From assembly GCA_007125845.1 (NCBI GenBank), contig SLCK01000004.1:24256-88255 (forward strand): a stretch of DNA of 64,000 nucleotides. The letters run 5' to 3'. The notes beneath the pieces are model-generated. The model worked only from the letters and a program-made list of their open reading frames with translations. It ran no database searches and had not been told where the DNA came from. Positions within the stretch are counted from its first letter, which is position 1. Every line of letters starts with the position of its first letter. Source of the DNA: Gemmatimonadota bacterium (GTDB lineage Bacteria; Gemmatimonadota; Gemmatimonadetes; Longimicrobiales; Gaopeijiaceae). Both the position numbers and the translations under genes were made by a program. Positions 23,435-31,529 of this stretch are shown here, one piece after another.

Positions 23435-24814
23435 GTGGGTCACGGGCGGGGACGGCTGCGGGCTTTGATAGAGGTGAATGCGCGAGGGGAGGGACCCGAC
23501 GTGGCCCAGGAGGTCGGCCTGCGTTGGGAGGAGGTATCGTCTGCCTCGGCATTTCTCGTCGGGATCGAGTCCCATCCGCCCGAATTCGTCCTTCTCTCCC
23601 TCGGAAAGGAAGGGGTGGACGAGGAGTTGGTGCGCCGGATCGCAGAAGCGGTTTCGGCGGAAGACGGATCCGTCCTCCTCTCCGCGCCGCGCCCTTCCCT
23701 GGAGTGGGCAGTCCTGGCCCGGAGGTTGAGCGGGGGGAGCCTCCTCTCCGAGCCCCTGTCTCGGGAAGAGCTCTTCACCGAGCTCGAGTACCGATTGGAA
23801 GAGCCCGAGGGAGTGCGGATCGCGGACGGCGAGGTCGCTCCCGAGGGCTCGGGCCTGGTGGGCAGTGGAGCCGCGATGATGGAGATCGTGCGAGCCGTCG
23901 CTCGGGTGGGCGACTCCTCGGCGACCGTGCTCCTCACAGGTGAATCAGGCACGGGAAAGGAGCTGGTGGCGCGCGCGCTGCACTGGTCGAGTCCCCGTCG
24001 GGACGGACCCTTCGTGGCGATAAACTGCGCCGCGGTGCCGGAGCCCCTCCTCGAGTCCGAGTTCTTCGGACACGAGCGCGGCGCATTCACGGGTGCGGTC
24101 GGCCGAAAGCGGGGGCGCTTCGAAAGGGCCGACGGGGGGACGCTCTTTCTGGACGAGGTAGGGGACATGAGCCTCGTCCTCCAGGCCAAGCTCCTCAGGA
24201 CGCTCGAAGAGAGGGAGGTCGAACGGGTGGGGAGCGAGAAGGGCCTACCGGTCGACGTGAGGATCGTGGCGGCGACGAATCGGATCCTCCGGGAGCGAGT
24301 GGTGGAAGGAAGCTTTCGGGACGACCTCTTTCACCGGCTCGCGGTCGCCGAGCTCCATCTTCCCCCACTCCGGGAACGGATGGAGGACCTGGAGGAGCTC
24401 GTCGTCCACTTCGCGTCCCTCTTCTCCGAGCGCTACGGGCGGTCGGTGAGGGGCGTGGGCGAGGGGGCCTTCCGGCGCCTCCGGGCCCACCACTGGCCGG
24501 GCAACGTGCGCGAGCTCCGCAACGTCGTGGATCGGGCCGTCCTGAACTGTCGCGGAGGGTGGATCCGCGAGGGGGACCTCAAGCTGAACGGAGACGTCTC
24601 TGCGTTGTCTCCAGGAGGAGGCACGAACGAGATTGGCGGGTACTCGCCCAACACATCGCTGGAGGAGGTCGAGCGCGACCACATCGCGCGGGTGCTTGAC
24701 CACACCGATGGGGTAATGCAAGCGGCCGCCGAGATCCTGGGTATCCACCGCAACACCTTGACGCGAAAGGTGGAACGGTACGGACTGCGGAGCGACGAGG
24801 GGGGACGGCAATGA
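23435..24814 (+). CDS. sigma-54-dependent activator with degenerate receiver
   Basis: About 459 residues from the GTG at 23435, which has AAGGAGG four bases upstream; an in-frame GTG at 23387 lacks such a site. The N-terminal 120 residues look like a response-regulator receiver whose phospho-aspartate position reads FVLLSLG and whose conserved Lys-Pro is replaced by SEP, so phosphorylation is unlikely. The AAA+ domain has GESGTGKE (about 169-176) and the sigma-54 contact loop GAFTGA (about 216-221). A Fis-type HTH with AAEILGIHRNTLTRKV ends the protein. Two matching -24/-12 promoters lie downstream, in front of the next genes. Confidence 0.93.
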   Translation: MGHGRGRLRALIEVNARGEGPDVAQEVGLRWEEVSSASAFLVGIESHPPEFVLLSLGKEGVDEELVRRIAEAVSAEDGSVLLSAPRPSLEWAVLARRLSGGSLLSEPLSREELFTELEYRLEEPEGVRIADGEVAPEGSGLVGSGAAMMEIVRAVARVGDSSATVLLTGESGTGKELVARALHWSSPRRDGPFVAINCAAVPEPLLESEFFGHERGAFTGAVGRKRGRFERADGGTLFLDEVGDMSLVLQAKLLRTLEEREVERVGSEKGLPVDVRIVAATNRILRERVVEGSFRDDLFHRLAVAELHLPPLRERMEDLEELVVHFASLFSERYGRSVRGVGEGAFRRLRAHHWPGNVRELRNVVDRAVLNCRGGWIREGDLKLNGDVSALSPGGGTNEIGGYSPNTSLEEVERDHIARVLDHTDGVMQAAAEILGIHRNTLTRKVERYGLRSDEGGRQ

Positions 24815-24825
24815 GGTGGGTTGCG

Positions 24826-24842
24826 GTGGCACGTCTCGTGCA
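24826..24842 (+). promoter_or_regulatory. sigma-54 (-24/-12) promoter before the TPR gene
   Basis: GTGGCACGTCTCGTGCA fits the sigma-54 consensus TGGCACG-N4-TTGCA except for one base in the -12 element, with GG (24828-24829) and GC (24840-24841) separated by exactly 10 bases. It lies right after the activator gene and 58 bases before the TPR start codon. The site near 26823 shares the same core and the downstream CACT. Confidence 0.65.
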
Positions 24843-24899
24843 CTCTTCGCTGGCGAAAGGCGCGCCGTGGCACGCCGTGGTTCCTCCCGGGCACGTGAG

Positions 24900-26174
24900 A
24901 TGAAGCCGCCGACCGTCGACGAGATCAGGGAGCTCCTTCCGGAAGTGGATTCGATCGGCCCGTTGGTGGAGAGACTCCTCACCACGGCCCGCCCGGATCG
25001 CTCCCGTCGCTGGAGCACCTCCGGGGAGCTGCAGACGATCGGAAGCCGCCTTGTCGATCTCCCTCGAGTCGCACGGGAGCTGCCCCTCCTCCTGGATGAG
25101 GTCCGGACTCACCTCGAGCGGACCTACGGCGAAAGCATGGCCGCGCTGGAGGCCCTCGCCAGGGAGGATCCTGAGACCTCGGCCGAACACCTTCTCCGGG
25201 CAGCAGAGGCGGAACGCTCCTTTGGACGCATGCGCGAAGCCGGGGCCTTCACGGAAGCGGCGGTGCGGCTGACCCATCGGTTCCGGGAGCGGGGGCGGGC
25301 CACGGCCGTGTTGATCGAAGGAGCGCGGGCAGCGCGCGCGGAAGGGCGGTGGCGCGACGCCGAGGCCCGGTACCGCGAGGCGAGCCGGATCGCGACCGCC
25401 ATCGGGGACGCGCCTTCGGCCGCTCGGGCAGCGGTTGGGTTGGGGAACCTGGCGGTTGATCGGGGCCTTTGGCAGCTGGCGCTCGAACGCTACCGGGGGG
25501 CGGAGCGATGGGTCAAGACTGCTCGGGAGCCACTTTCTGAGCGGTGGCACCTTCCATTGAACCGATCGATCGTAGCTCGAGAGCAGGGACGGCTTCGCGA
25601 CGCCGAAAAGGAGTTGGAGCGCGCAAGGGCACTCGCCCCCCTGGGCGAGGCGGAGGTGGGGGCCGTTCTCGGGAATGCTCATGGGCAGGTTCTCCGTGCC
25701 CGGGAGCGTACCGAAGAGGCCGAGCTGGCCTTCCGGGATGCCCTCGAGTTGTCCTCGGGCGCGGACGCGCGAGTGACGATCGCTTCGAATCTCGCCGATG
25801 CGCTCCTGGCGCAGGGCAAGGACCACGAGGCCGAGCGGGTCGCGCGGGAGGCCGAGGACGAGGCGGTACGCGGCTCCGTGGTGCCACGGCTCCCGGAGGT
25901 GTATTCCCTCCTGGGGAGGGTTGCGGAGGCCCGGGGGCACGCCGACGCCTTCGTCTTCTTCGAGAGGGCCCTCGAGCTGGCCGAGCAGAGGAAGCTTCCC
26001 AGGTTGGAGCGGGCCCGGGTCCTCGAAGCCTACGCGGAGCACCTGCGGAGGTCGGGGGAGGAGGAGGCCGCGGAGGCGCGGACGGCGCGAGCGATCCGGA
26101 TCTACCGGGCGCTCGGATACGATTCGGCCGTCCAGCGGCTGGAAGGTGCGAACGACTCAAGGAGGTCGCGATGA
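24900..26174 (+). CDS. TPR-repeat protein
   Basis: A 424-residue helical protein without signal peptide. After about 110 residues (with PTVDEIRELLPEV at the start) it is a chain of TPR-like helical pairs, for example AEHLLRAAEAERSFGRMREAG, AARAEGRWRDAEARYREAS and ALELAEQRKLPRLERARVLE. Probably a cytoplasmic scaffold or sensor working with the sigma-54 activator (inference). I chose the ATG at 24900 because the segment before it overlaps the -24/-12 promoter and is not conserved-looking. Its stop overlaps the ATG of the lipoprotein. Confidence 0.75.
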   Translation: MKPPTVDEIRELLPEVDSIGPLVERLLTTARPDRSRRWSTSGELQTIGSRLVDLPRVARELPLLLDEVRTHLERTYGESMAALEALAREDPETSAEHLLRAAEAERSFGRMREAGAFTEAAVRLTHRFRERGRATAVLIEGARAARAEGRWRDAEARYREASRIATAIGDAPSAARAAVGLGNLAVDRGLWQLALERYRGAERWVKTAREPLSERWHLPLNRSIVAREQGRLRDAEKELERARALAPLGEAEVGAVLGNAHGQVLRARERTEEAELAFRDALELSSGADARVTIASNLADALLAQGKDHEAERVAREAEDEAVRGSVVPRLPEVYSLLGRVAEARGHADAFVFFERALELAEQRKLPRLERARVLEAYAEHLRRSGEEEAAEARTARAIRIYRALGYDSAVQRLEGANDSRRSR

Positions 26175-26812
26175 CGACGTACCGGGTGAGGATCCTGGGG
26201 TTCGCCCTTGCCGGCGCGCTCGGGCTCGGGGGTTGTGGGAACCTGACCGCCGGAGGCTTCGGCGAGGCGGAGGTCGAGGTCGTAGGCGACGAGGCCGATT
26301 CCGGAGCGCAGTCGTCCGCCCAGGCGACGTACGGAGGCGAAGGGATTCTCACGGGTGGCAATCCCTTTCAGGGATACGTCACAGTGGGGATGCGGGTGTA
26401 TCTCGAACCCGAGGGGGAAGGGGATGGACTGCTCATCTTCCGGGGCGTGCAGGACGTCGTCGTGGACGTCCGGGGGGAGACGCCCGTCCGGGTGGGGGGA
26501 GTCACGATTCCGCCCGGTCGATACCGGGGGGCGCGGGTGGTCTTCACGCGAATCACCGCAGACATCAACCATGGGAGTCTCGGTGAGGAGTTCCCCTTGA
26601 CCGGGCTGGTGACGGTCGAGCTGGACGAAGAGCTCGAAGTGCGCGACGAGCGCACCTTTTTGGTGAACGATCGTCAGCGCGTCGTGGTGCGAGTCGATCT
26701 CAGGTCCAGCGCATGGCTCCAGCACGCGACCCCCGCGCTTCGCGTGGCGCCGGAGCGCTTCCTGGACGCCGTGCGGGTCACGGTCCGTCAGGAGTTCGGC
26801 CCCGCGCTTTGA
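26171..26812 (+). CDS. lipoprotein of unknown function
   Basis: A 213-residue secreted protein. Signal peptide VRILGFALAGALGLGGC with lipobox LGGC predicts a lipid-modified Cys near 22. The mature part has a short linker and a beta-rich domain (MRVYLEPEGEGDGLLIFRG and VTIPPGRYRGARVVFTRI), reminiscent of the DUF4382-type protein encoded next. AAGGAGG lies 5 bases before ATG, and the gene overlaps the TPR stop. It is likely co-transcribed from the sigma-54 promoter upstream of the TPR gene. Confidence 0.75.
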   Translation: MTTYRVRILGFALAGALGLGGCGNLTAGGFGEAEVEVVGDEADSGAQSSAQATYGGEGILTGGNPFQGYVTVGMRVYLEPEGEGDGLLIFRGVQDVVVDVRGETPVRVGGVTIPPGRYRGARVVFTRITADINHGSLGEEFPLTGLVTVELDEELEVRDERTFLVNDRQRVVVRVDLRSSAWLQHATPALRVAPERFLDAVRVTVRQEFGPAL

Positions 26813-26822
26813 CCGGGGGGGG

Positions 26823-26839
26823 CTGGCACGCGTCCTGCA
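26823..26839 (+). promoter_or_regulatory. sigma-54 (-24/-12) promoter before the DUF4382 gene
   Basis: CTGGCACGCGTCCTGCA matches TGGCACG-N4-TTGCA with one deviation in the -12 element. GG (26825-26826) and GC (26837-26838) are 10 bases apart. It lies in the 113-base gap after the first lipoprotein gene, about 87 bases before the next start codon. Confidence 0.68.
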
Positions 26840-26925
26840 CTGTCTTTCTGGTTATCCGACGCCTTCGACGTCGAGGGAGCGGCACGACACGAACCGATTC
26901 GGGAGAATCAGGAGGACGTTTCATC

Positions 26926-27681
26926 ATGTGCGAATCTCAGGATACCCTCACCGGCCGGGAGACCAACGGGCGAGAATCTCGTGCCGTCGGGAGAGCCGTG
27001 TGGACCTTGGCCACGGCCGCCCTGCTGCTCTGGGCGGCCGGGTGTGAGTCGAGCGAAAGTCCGACCGGGGCGGCCGACGGCTCGGATACGGCGCGCATCC
27101 AGGTCCTCCTCACGGACCTTCCACTCGAGGCGATCGAGATCGCCGAGGTCTGGATTTCGCGCATCTACCTGGTGGGAGGGGGACAAGGCCAGGTGGACCT
27201 CTTCTCGGATTCCGACGCGCCTCACCACCTGGACCTCCTCCAGCTCCAGGACGGAGTGACCGCCGAGGTTACCGAAGAGGTGGAGGTGCCGGCCGGAAGC
27301 TACGGGCAGCTCCGGTTCGTGGTCGACTCCGGCCGCATCGTCCTCGCGGAGGACCACAGCTTCTCCGATGGGAGTCGCGAGCGGACGCTGGGCGTGCCTT
27401 CGGGATTCGTGCGGGTCAACCTCAAGGGCGAGGGCTTTCCCGACGGAAACGACGAGGCCAACGGAGGCGACGAGCAGGAGCCCAATGACACGAACTCCAA
27501 TGGCCAGGAACCCAACGGCTCGGACGAGGAGGGTGGCCTGGAGCTGGAGGGAGGGACCTCCACCGTGGTCGTGGTCGACTTCGATGTGGCGGCGAGCTTC
27601 ATCTTCACCGGACCGCCCTGGAGCCCGAACGGAGTCCACCTCCATCCGGTCCTGCACGAGATCTCGCGCGAGGTTCGATAG
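26926..27681 (+). CDS. DUF4382-family lipoprotein
   Basis: A 251-residue protein. After a 20-residue charged start, a hydrophobic segment TLATAALLLWAAGC gives a lipobox (WAAGC), predicting a lipoprotein. The mature part matches DUF4382: ARIQVLLTDLPLEAIEIAEV, then VEVPAGSYGQLRFVVDSGRI and VNLKGEGF. An Asn/Glu/Gly/Asp-rich linker follows (about 180-215), then a C-terminal strand region with TVVVVDFDVAASFIF. Function unknown. AGGAGG lies about 10 bases before the ATG. Its own sigma-54 element suggests regulated, possibly stress-linked expression. Confidence 0.8.
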   Translation: MCESQDTLTGRETNGRESRAVGRAVWTLATAALLLWAAGCESSESPTGAADGSDTARIQVLLTDLPLEAIEIAEVWISRIYLVGGGQGQVDLFSDSDAPHHLDLLQLQDGVTAEVTEEVEVPAGSYGQLRFVVDSGRIVLAEDHSFSDGSRERTLGVPSGFVRVNLKGEGFPDGNDEANGGDEQEPNDTNSNGQEPNGSDEEGGLELEGGTSTVVVVDFDVAASFIFTGPPWSPNGVHLHPVLHEISREVR

Positions 27682-27716
27682 CGTGCGGGATCACGAAATC
27701 CCGTACGCTATCGAAC
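27673..27716. terminator. 19-bp inverted repeat between convergent genes
   Basis: GTTCGATAGCGTGCGGGAT (27673-27691) pairs with ATCCCGTACGCTATCGAAC (27698-27716) around a CACGAA loop; 18 of 19 pairs are Watson-Crick, one is G-T. It covers the DUF4382 stop codon and lies 15 bases from the stop of the convergent CopCD gene. There is no T-run, so it is best read as a bidirectional mRNA-stabilising or terminating hairpin. Confidence 0.6.
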
Positions 27717-27731
27717 GGGGCGAGCCCGCGG

Positions 27732-29243
27732 TCAGGGAGGCGGGCTCGCCACCAGGATCGCCGTGACGAGGAGGATCACGATGCCGAAGACGGCTTCGAC
27801 GGAGGCCGGGATGCGGAGCGCCCCCGGATCCGGATCCTTTGCCAGCCGCGGTCGCACCTTCCTCCAGTTGTAGAAGCCCAGGGTGAAGGCGACCGCTACG
27901 AGCCCTAGCTTGAGCAGGAGGGTGCGGCCGTAGTCGGTCCCGAAGACGGCCTGCGGACCCCCAACGAGGATCCAACTGTTCAGCGACCCGGTCACGACGA
28001 CGATCCCCACCGCGATCAGGGCGAGCCGCGAGAAGGCGTTCACCAGCCGCGCGAGTGGCGGAGTCACGGAGGGGGGATTGCCGAGCTCTTCGGATGACGT
28101 CGGCGTCGCCTTTAGCGCCGGCAGGCCTACGAGGATCAGGAGAGCGAGTCCCCCCAGCCAGAGTCCGGCGCCGGCGACGTGGAGGTAGAGGGACGGGACG
28201 GCGAAGGCACGGGCCTCTTCCGCGCCCCAGGCGTGGCCCTGCAGCGCCGGAACCAGGGGCAGGAGCAAGGCCGCGACCGCCAGCACACTCCAGCCTCGAT
28301 CGTCGAGACCACGGGGCGCCGCCAGCACCAGACCCACCACCGCGAGGACTCCGACGAAGAGCTGGAGGAACCAGCCGGCTCCCCAACCGGTCTGAAAGAG
28401 GAGGAACGACGCCTCGTTCCAGCCGATGCCGTCGCCGATCAGGCCGAGCTGATCGCGCAGGCGGAGGGGCAGCGCCACGAGAAGGAGGACGGCGGCCACC
28501 CACCCGTACCGCCAGAGGCCATTCCTCATCCGGGACCGAACTTCGGACAGCGCGCCCTTCCGCCCGAGTGGGGGCAGGACCCCGAAGCGCACTCCGACGG
28601 CCCCGAGCAGGAGAACCGAGGCGATGAGCTGCAGCCAGCGAACACCGGTTCCCGTGGGCAGGCCTTCCGCCTCCCGGGTCGGCGGCGGAGGGCTGGCCTC
28701 CGGATCGGCGGGCGGGAGGGGCTCCTCCTGGACCGCCGGGGGCGTCACCTCCGGCATCTCCTCCGGCATCTCCTCCTCGGGGTCTACCTCCGCCCCTATC
28801 ACCGAGAACTCGAATGTGCCCTCCACGAGATGACCGTCCGGCGCCATCGCGCGCCACTCCACGCGGTAGCTTCCGGAGTTCGCGGGTTGCTGGAGCGCGA
28901 TCCGGAGGTGGTCCTGCTCCTCCTCCGAGGGGTGTCCGATCGGACCGCTCGCCAGGGTGCCCCCGTCCGGGCCGAAGACCGTGATCCGGCTGAGGGGCGC
29001 CTGGACCGAGGTGGTGAAGGCGAGAAGGATCTCTTCCACCGGCCCTTCCACTTCGGAGTCGGCCTCGGGCGTGGACGCCCGGAGCTCGGTGTGCCGGAGG
29101 CCCTCTCCGATGGAAGCGCCATCAGGGCTCAGGGCAGCGAGGGGGGTCGAGCAGAGGAGGGCCGCGCCGAGGAGAGCGGCCGGGCTCCACACGGGAGCCG
29201 GCCTCCGTCGGAGGAGCTCAGAAGCGACGGAACCGAAAGCCAT
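27732..29243 (-). CDS. CopC-CopD fusion, copper resistance/import protein
   Basis: A 503-residue protein. A signal segment (LLGAALLCSTPLAAL) is followed by a CopC-type cupredoxin-like domain at about 40-150 with RHTELRASTPEADSEVEG, ILLAFTTSVQAPLS and APDGHLVEGTFEFSV. A Pro/Glu-rich linker (about 155-190) leads to the CopD domain with about eight membrane spans, including LHVAGAGLWLGGLALL and TDYGRTLLLKLGLVAVA. Typical CopC mature proteins start with a His; here the equivalent is RHTEL. It probably moves copper across the inner membrane. Faces the lipoprotein genes convergently; start ATG at 29243. Confidence 0.85.
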   Translation of the reverse strand: MAFGSVASELLRRRPAPVWSPAALLGAALLCSTPLAALSPDGASIGEGLRHTELRASTPEADSEVEGPVEEILLAFTTSVQAPLSRITVFGPDGGTLASGPIGHPSEEEQDHLRIALQQPANSGSYRVEWRAMAPDGHLVEGTFEFSVIGAEVDPEEEMPEEMPEVTPPAVQEEPLPPADPEASPPPPTREAEGLPTGTGVRWLQLIASVLLLGAVGVRFGVLPPLGRKGALSEVRSRMRNGLWRYGWVAAVLLLVALPLRLRDQLGLIGDGIGWNEASFLLFQTGWGAGWFLQLFVGVLAVVGLVLAAPRGLDDRGWSVLAVAALLLPLVPALQGHAWGAEEARAFAVPSLYLHVAGAGLWLGGLALLILVGLPALKATPTSSEELGNPPSVTPPLARLVNAFSRLALIAVGIVVVTGSLNSWILVGGPQAVFGTDYGRTLLLKLGLVAVAFTLGFYNWRKVRPRLAKDPDPGALRIPASVEAVFGIVILLVTAILVASPPP

Positions 29244-29359
29244 GGAGCATTCCCGTGGAGGACCCGAAACCGGGTTGATCGATGCTGGAGAGGCGCTACC
29301 TTCCCTGTTTCGCCCGGGGAGACGGAAGGTTCCGCTCCCCATTCCCGAACTCCGGCGTC

Positions 29360-30286
29360 ATGATCCGAGTCACCTTCCTGGGCACCTCCGCGTCCCGGCC
29401 CACGGTGGGACGCAATGTCAGCGCGGTGGCCCTCCAGCGGGAGGGAGACTTCTTTCTCTTTGACTGCGGCGAGGGGACGCAGCGGCAGATGATGCGGTTT
29501 GGCACGGGGTTCGGGCTCGACCACATCTTCATCTCACACATGCATGCCGACCATTACCTGGGGATCATCGGCCTCCTGCGGACGATGGCCCTGCAGGGAC
29601 GGACGGAGACGATGCATCTCTACGGGCCGCCCGGCTCGAGGGCGACTCTCCAAGCCGCCGTGGCCCTCGGGGGCGATCGCACCCCCTTTCCGCTCGACGT
29701 TCGGGAGCTGGCGCCCGGAGACGGGGTCGATTGGTTCGACTTCCGGATCGAGGCGATCTCGGTCCGGCACGGGATTTCGGCCGTGGGGTATGCCCTGCGC
29801 GAGCACCCCCGGAAGGGGCGCTTCGACCTGGAGGCCGCGAAGGCGCTCGGCATTCCGGAGGGTCCCCTTTTCGGCCGGCTGCACGCCGGGGAAGCGGTCG
29901 AGTTCGACGGGAGGAGGGTGGAGCCGCACGAGGTCGTGGGCGAGCCCCGTCCGGGCCGGCTGGTGGTTTACACGGGAGACACGGCCCCGTCGGACGAGGT
30001 CGTGAGGAGCGCGCAAGGGGCCGATCTGCTGATCCACGATGCCACCTTCGGAGAGGACGAGGTTGGCCGGGCCCGGGACACCTTCCACAGCACGGCCCGA
30101 GGGGCCGGAGAGGTGGCGAGGCGATCCGGGGTGAAGCGATTGGCCCTCACGCACCTTTCGGCCCGGTACTCCGCCGACCCGAGACCGCTCGAGAGGGAGG
30201 CCCGGGAGGTTTTCGCCGGGGCCCAGGTGGCCTACGACGGACTCAGAATCAAGATGGGGTACCTTCAGGAGGACGAAGACGGATGA
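29360..30286 (+). CDS. rnz: ribonuclease Z
   Basis: A 308-residue metallo-beta-lactamase enzyme that removes 3' trailers from tRNA precursors. The family start [15 protein letters not shown] gives the ATG at 29360. The metal motif is [10 protein letters not shown] at about 62-70, further ligands sit in YTGDTA and in LIHDATF, and a final His is in LTHLSARY. The PxKxGxFD-type exosite-like segment appears as [21 protein letters not shown]. Length fits the short bacterial form. Stop overlaps the next ATG. Confidence 0.95.
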   Translation: MIRVTFLGTSASRPTVGRNVSAVALQREGDFFLFDCGEGTQRQMMRFGTGFGLDHIFISHMHADHYLGIIGLLRTMALQGRTETMHLYGPPGSRATLQAAVALGGDRTPFPLDVRELAPGDGVDWFDFRIEAISVRHGISAVGYALREHPRKGRFDLEAAKALGIPEGPLFGRLHAGEAVEFDGRRVEPHEVVGEPRPGRLVVYTGDTAPSDEVVRSAQGADLLIHDATFGEDEVGRARDTFHSTARGAGEVARRSGVKRLALTHLSARYSADPRPLEREAREVFAGAQVAYDGLRIKMGYLQEDEDG

Positions 30287-30642
30287 TCGGGGAGAGCAAG
30301 GAGCGCGAGCACACGGCGATGCCCTGGGGAGAGATCCGCGAGATTCGCGACTCCCAGCGGGAACGTTGGGAGGTCCGCGCCGGACAGTGGCGCACCCTCG
30401 AGCTCGCCCGCGCGGTCTTCGGGGAAGAGACGTCCGTGCGGCTCGCAAGCTACCCTGATCGTGGCGGCTTCAGGGGCGTCCTCCGACTGGGAGTGCCCTT
30501 CGACGACCTCGACGACCACCGCAGGAGGGAGCAGCGGTTTCTCGCGCAGGCCGGTGCCGACCCGGTCCTCGAGCGACTCCCTCTCGTCTTCGTCTTCGAT
30601 CCCGTCCTGCCCGATCGGCGCGGCAGCGGAACTCGCGGGTGA
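30283..30642 (+). CDS. conserved-context protein of unknown function
   Basis: A 119-residue soluble protein with no signal peptide. It is rich in Arg, Glu and Trp near the start ([20 protein letters not shown]) and ends with [19 protein letters not shown] overlaps the RNase Z stop, and its stop overlaps the GTG of the tyrA-like gene, so it is clearly translated as part of the operon. I do not recognise the family. Confidence 0.7.
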   Translation: MIGESKEREHTAMPWGEIREIRDSQRERWEVRAGQWRTLELARAVFGEETSVRLASYPDRGGFRGVLRLGVPFDDLDDHRRREQRFLAQAGADPVLERLPLVFVFDPVLPDRRGSGTRG

Positions 30643-31529
30643 GCGAAGACGGGCGCTCGGTCGAGCGCGCGCGGGAGACGGTCGCCGTGGTGGGTCTCGG
30701 CTTGATGGGGGGATCCCTCTGCCGAAGCCTGAAGGCGCTCCCGAGTCCCCCTCGCGTTCTCGGTTCCGATCCGGCGCCCCTCGAGGGGACGTATGCCCTG
30801 GAGGCGGGGGTCGTGGACCGCTTCGACCTCGAGCCGGAAGCGATCCTCCCCGAGGCCGATGTGGTGGTCTATGCCGCTCCGATGGGGCCGACCCTTTCGC
30901 TCATCCGTGAACATGCCGACGCCTGGCGGGACGATGCCCTCGTCACCGACGTGGTGAGCCTCAAAGCGCCCATTCTCAGGGCCGCCGCCGCTGCCGGTCG
31001 CGGGAGGCAGTTCATCGGAGCGCACCCGATCTGCGGGGGGGAGGAGTCCGGGTTTCGGGCCAGTCGCGCGGAACTCTACCGCGGCGTGCCGATCTGGCTC
31101 TGCGCGCACGACAGTGCGGATTCCGGAGCTCGACAGAGGGCGGACGCGTTCTGGCGTAAGGTGGGGGGAGTGCCGAAGTGGATCCGGGCCGAGGAGCACG
31201 ACGAGCGAATGGCCTGGGTCTCCCACCTTCCGCAGCTGCTGGCGAACGCCCTCGCGGGGGCGCTCGATGCCGCCGGATACCGTCCGGACGATCTCGGCCC
31301 GGGCGGTCGGGACATGACCCGCCTGGCGAGCTCCAACCCCGGAATGTGGAAGGACCTTCTGGAGGTGTCGGCACCGGTTACCGGAACGGGCCTCACCTCG
31401 GTCGCCAACGCGCTCAACGTCCTCGGGGACCTGCTCGCCCGTCGAGAAGTGGAGCGAATCTCCGAGTTCATGGAACGGACAAAGGCCTGGAGGGAAGGGG
31501 GCAGCGGTGATCATCACGGTACCGGGTGA
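30639..31529 (+). CDS. tyrA: prephenate (or arogenate) dehydrogenase
   Basis: A 296-residue enzyme of tyrosine synthesis. The NAD(P)-binding motif VAVVGLGLMGGSLCRSL is at about 15-31. DVVVYAAPMGPTL and DVVSLKAPI follow, and the substrate motif FIGAHPICGGEESGF with the catalytic-region His is at about 126-140. The C-terminal helical domain includes WVSHLPQLLANALAGAL. No fused chorismate mutase or ACT domain. Starts with GTG at 30639. The next gene, aroA, starts inside its last 23 bases. Confidence 0.93.
   Translation: MSEDGRSVERARETVAVVGLGLMGGSLCRSLKALPSPPRVLGSDPAPLEGTYALEAGVVDRFDLEPEAILPEADVVVYAAPMGPTLSLIREHADAWRDDALVTDVVSLKAPILRAAAAAGRGRQFIGAHPICGGEESGFRASRAELYRGVPIWLCAHDSADSGARQRADAFWRKVGGVPKWIRAEEHDERMAWVSHLPQLLANALAGALDAAGYRPDDLGPGGRDMTRLASSNPGMWKDLLEVSAPVTGTGLTSVANALNVLGDLLARREVERISEFMERTKAWREGGSGDHHGTG

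Noticed and set aside
24811..24903. A 30-codon frame joined by ATGA overlaps to both the sigma-54 activator and the TPR gene
   Set aside because: Its body contains the -24/-12 promoter and shows no protein-like pattern; the overlaps are better explained by chance in compact DNA.
27691..28857. 388-codon minus-strand frame within the CopCD gene
   Set aside because: Arg/Gly/Pro-rich shadow of the real CopC-CopD frame.
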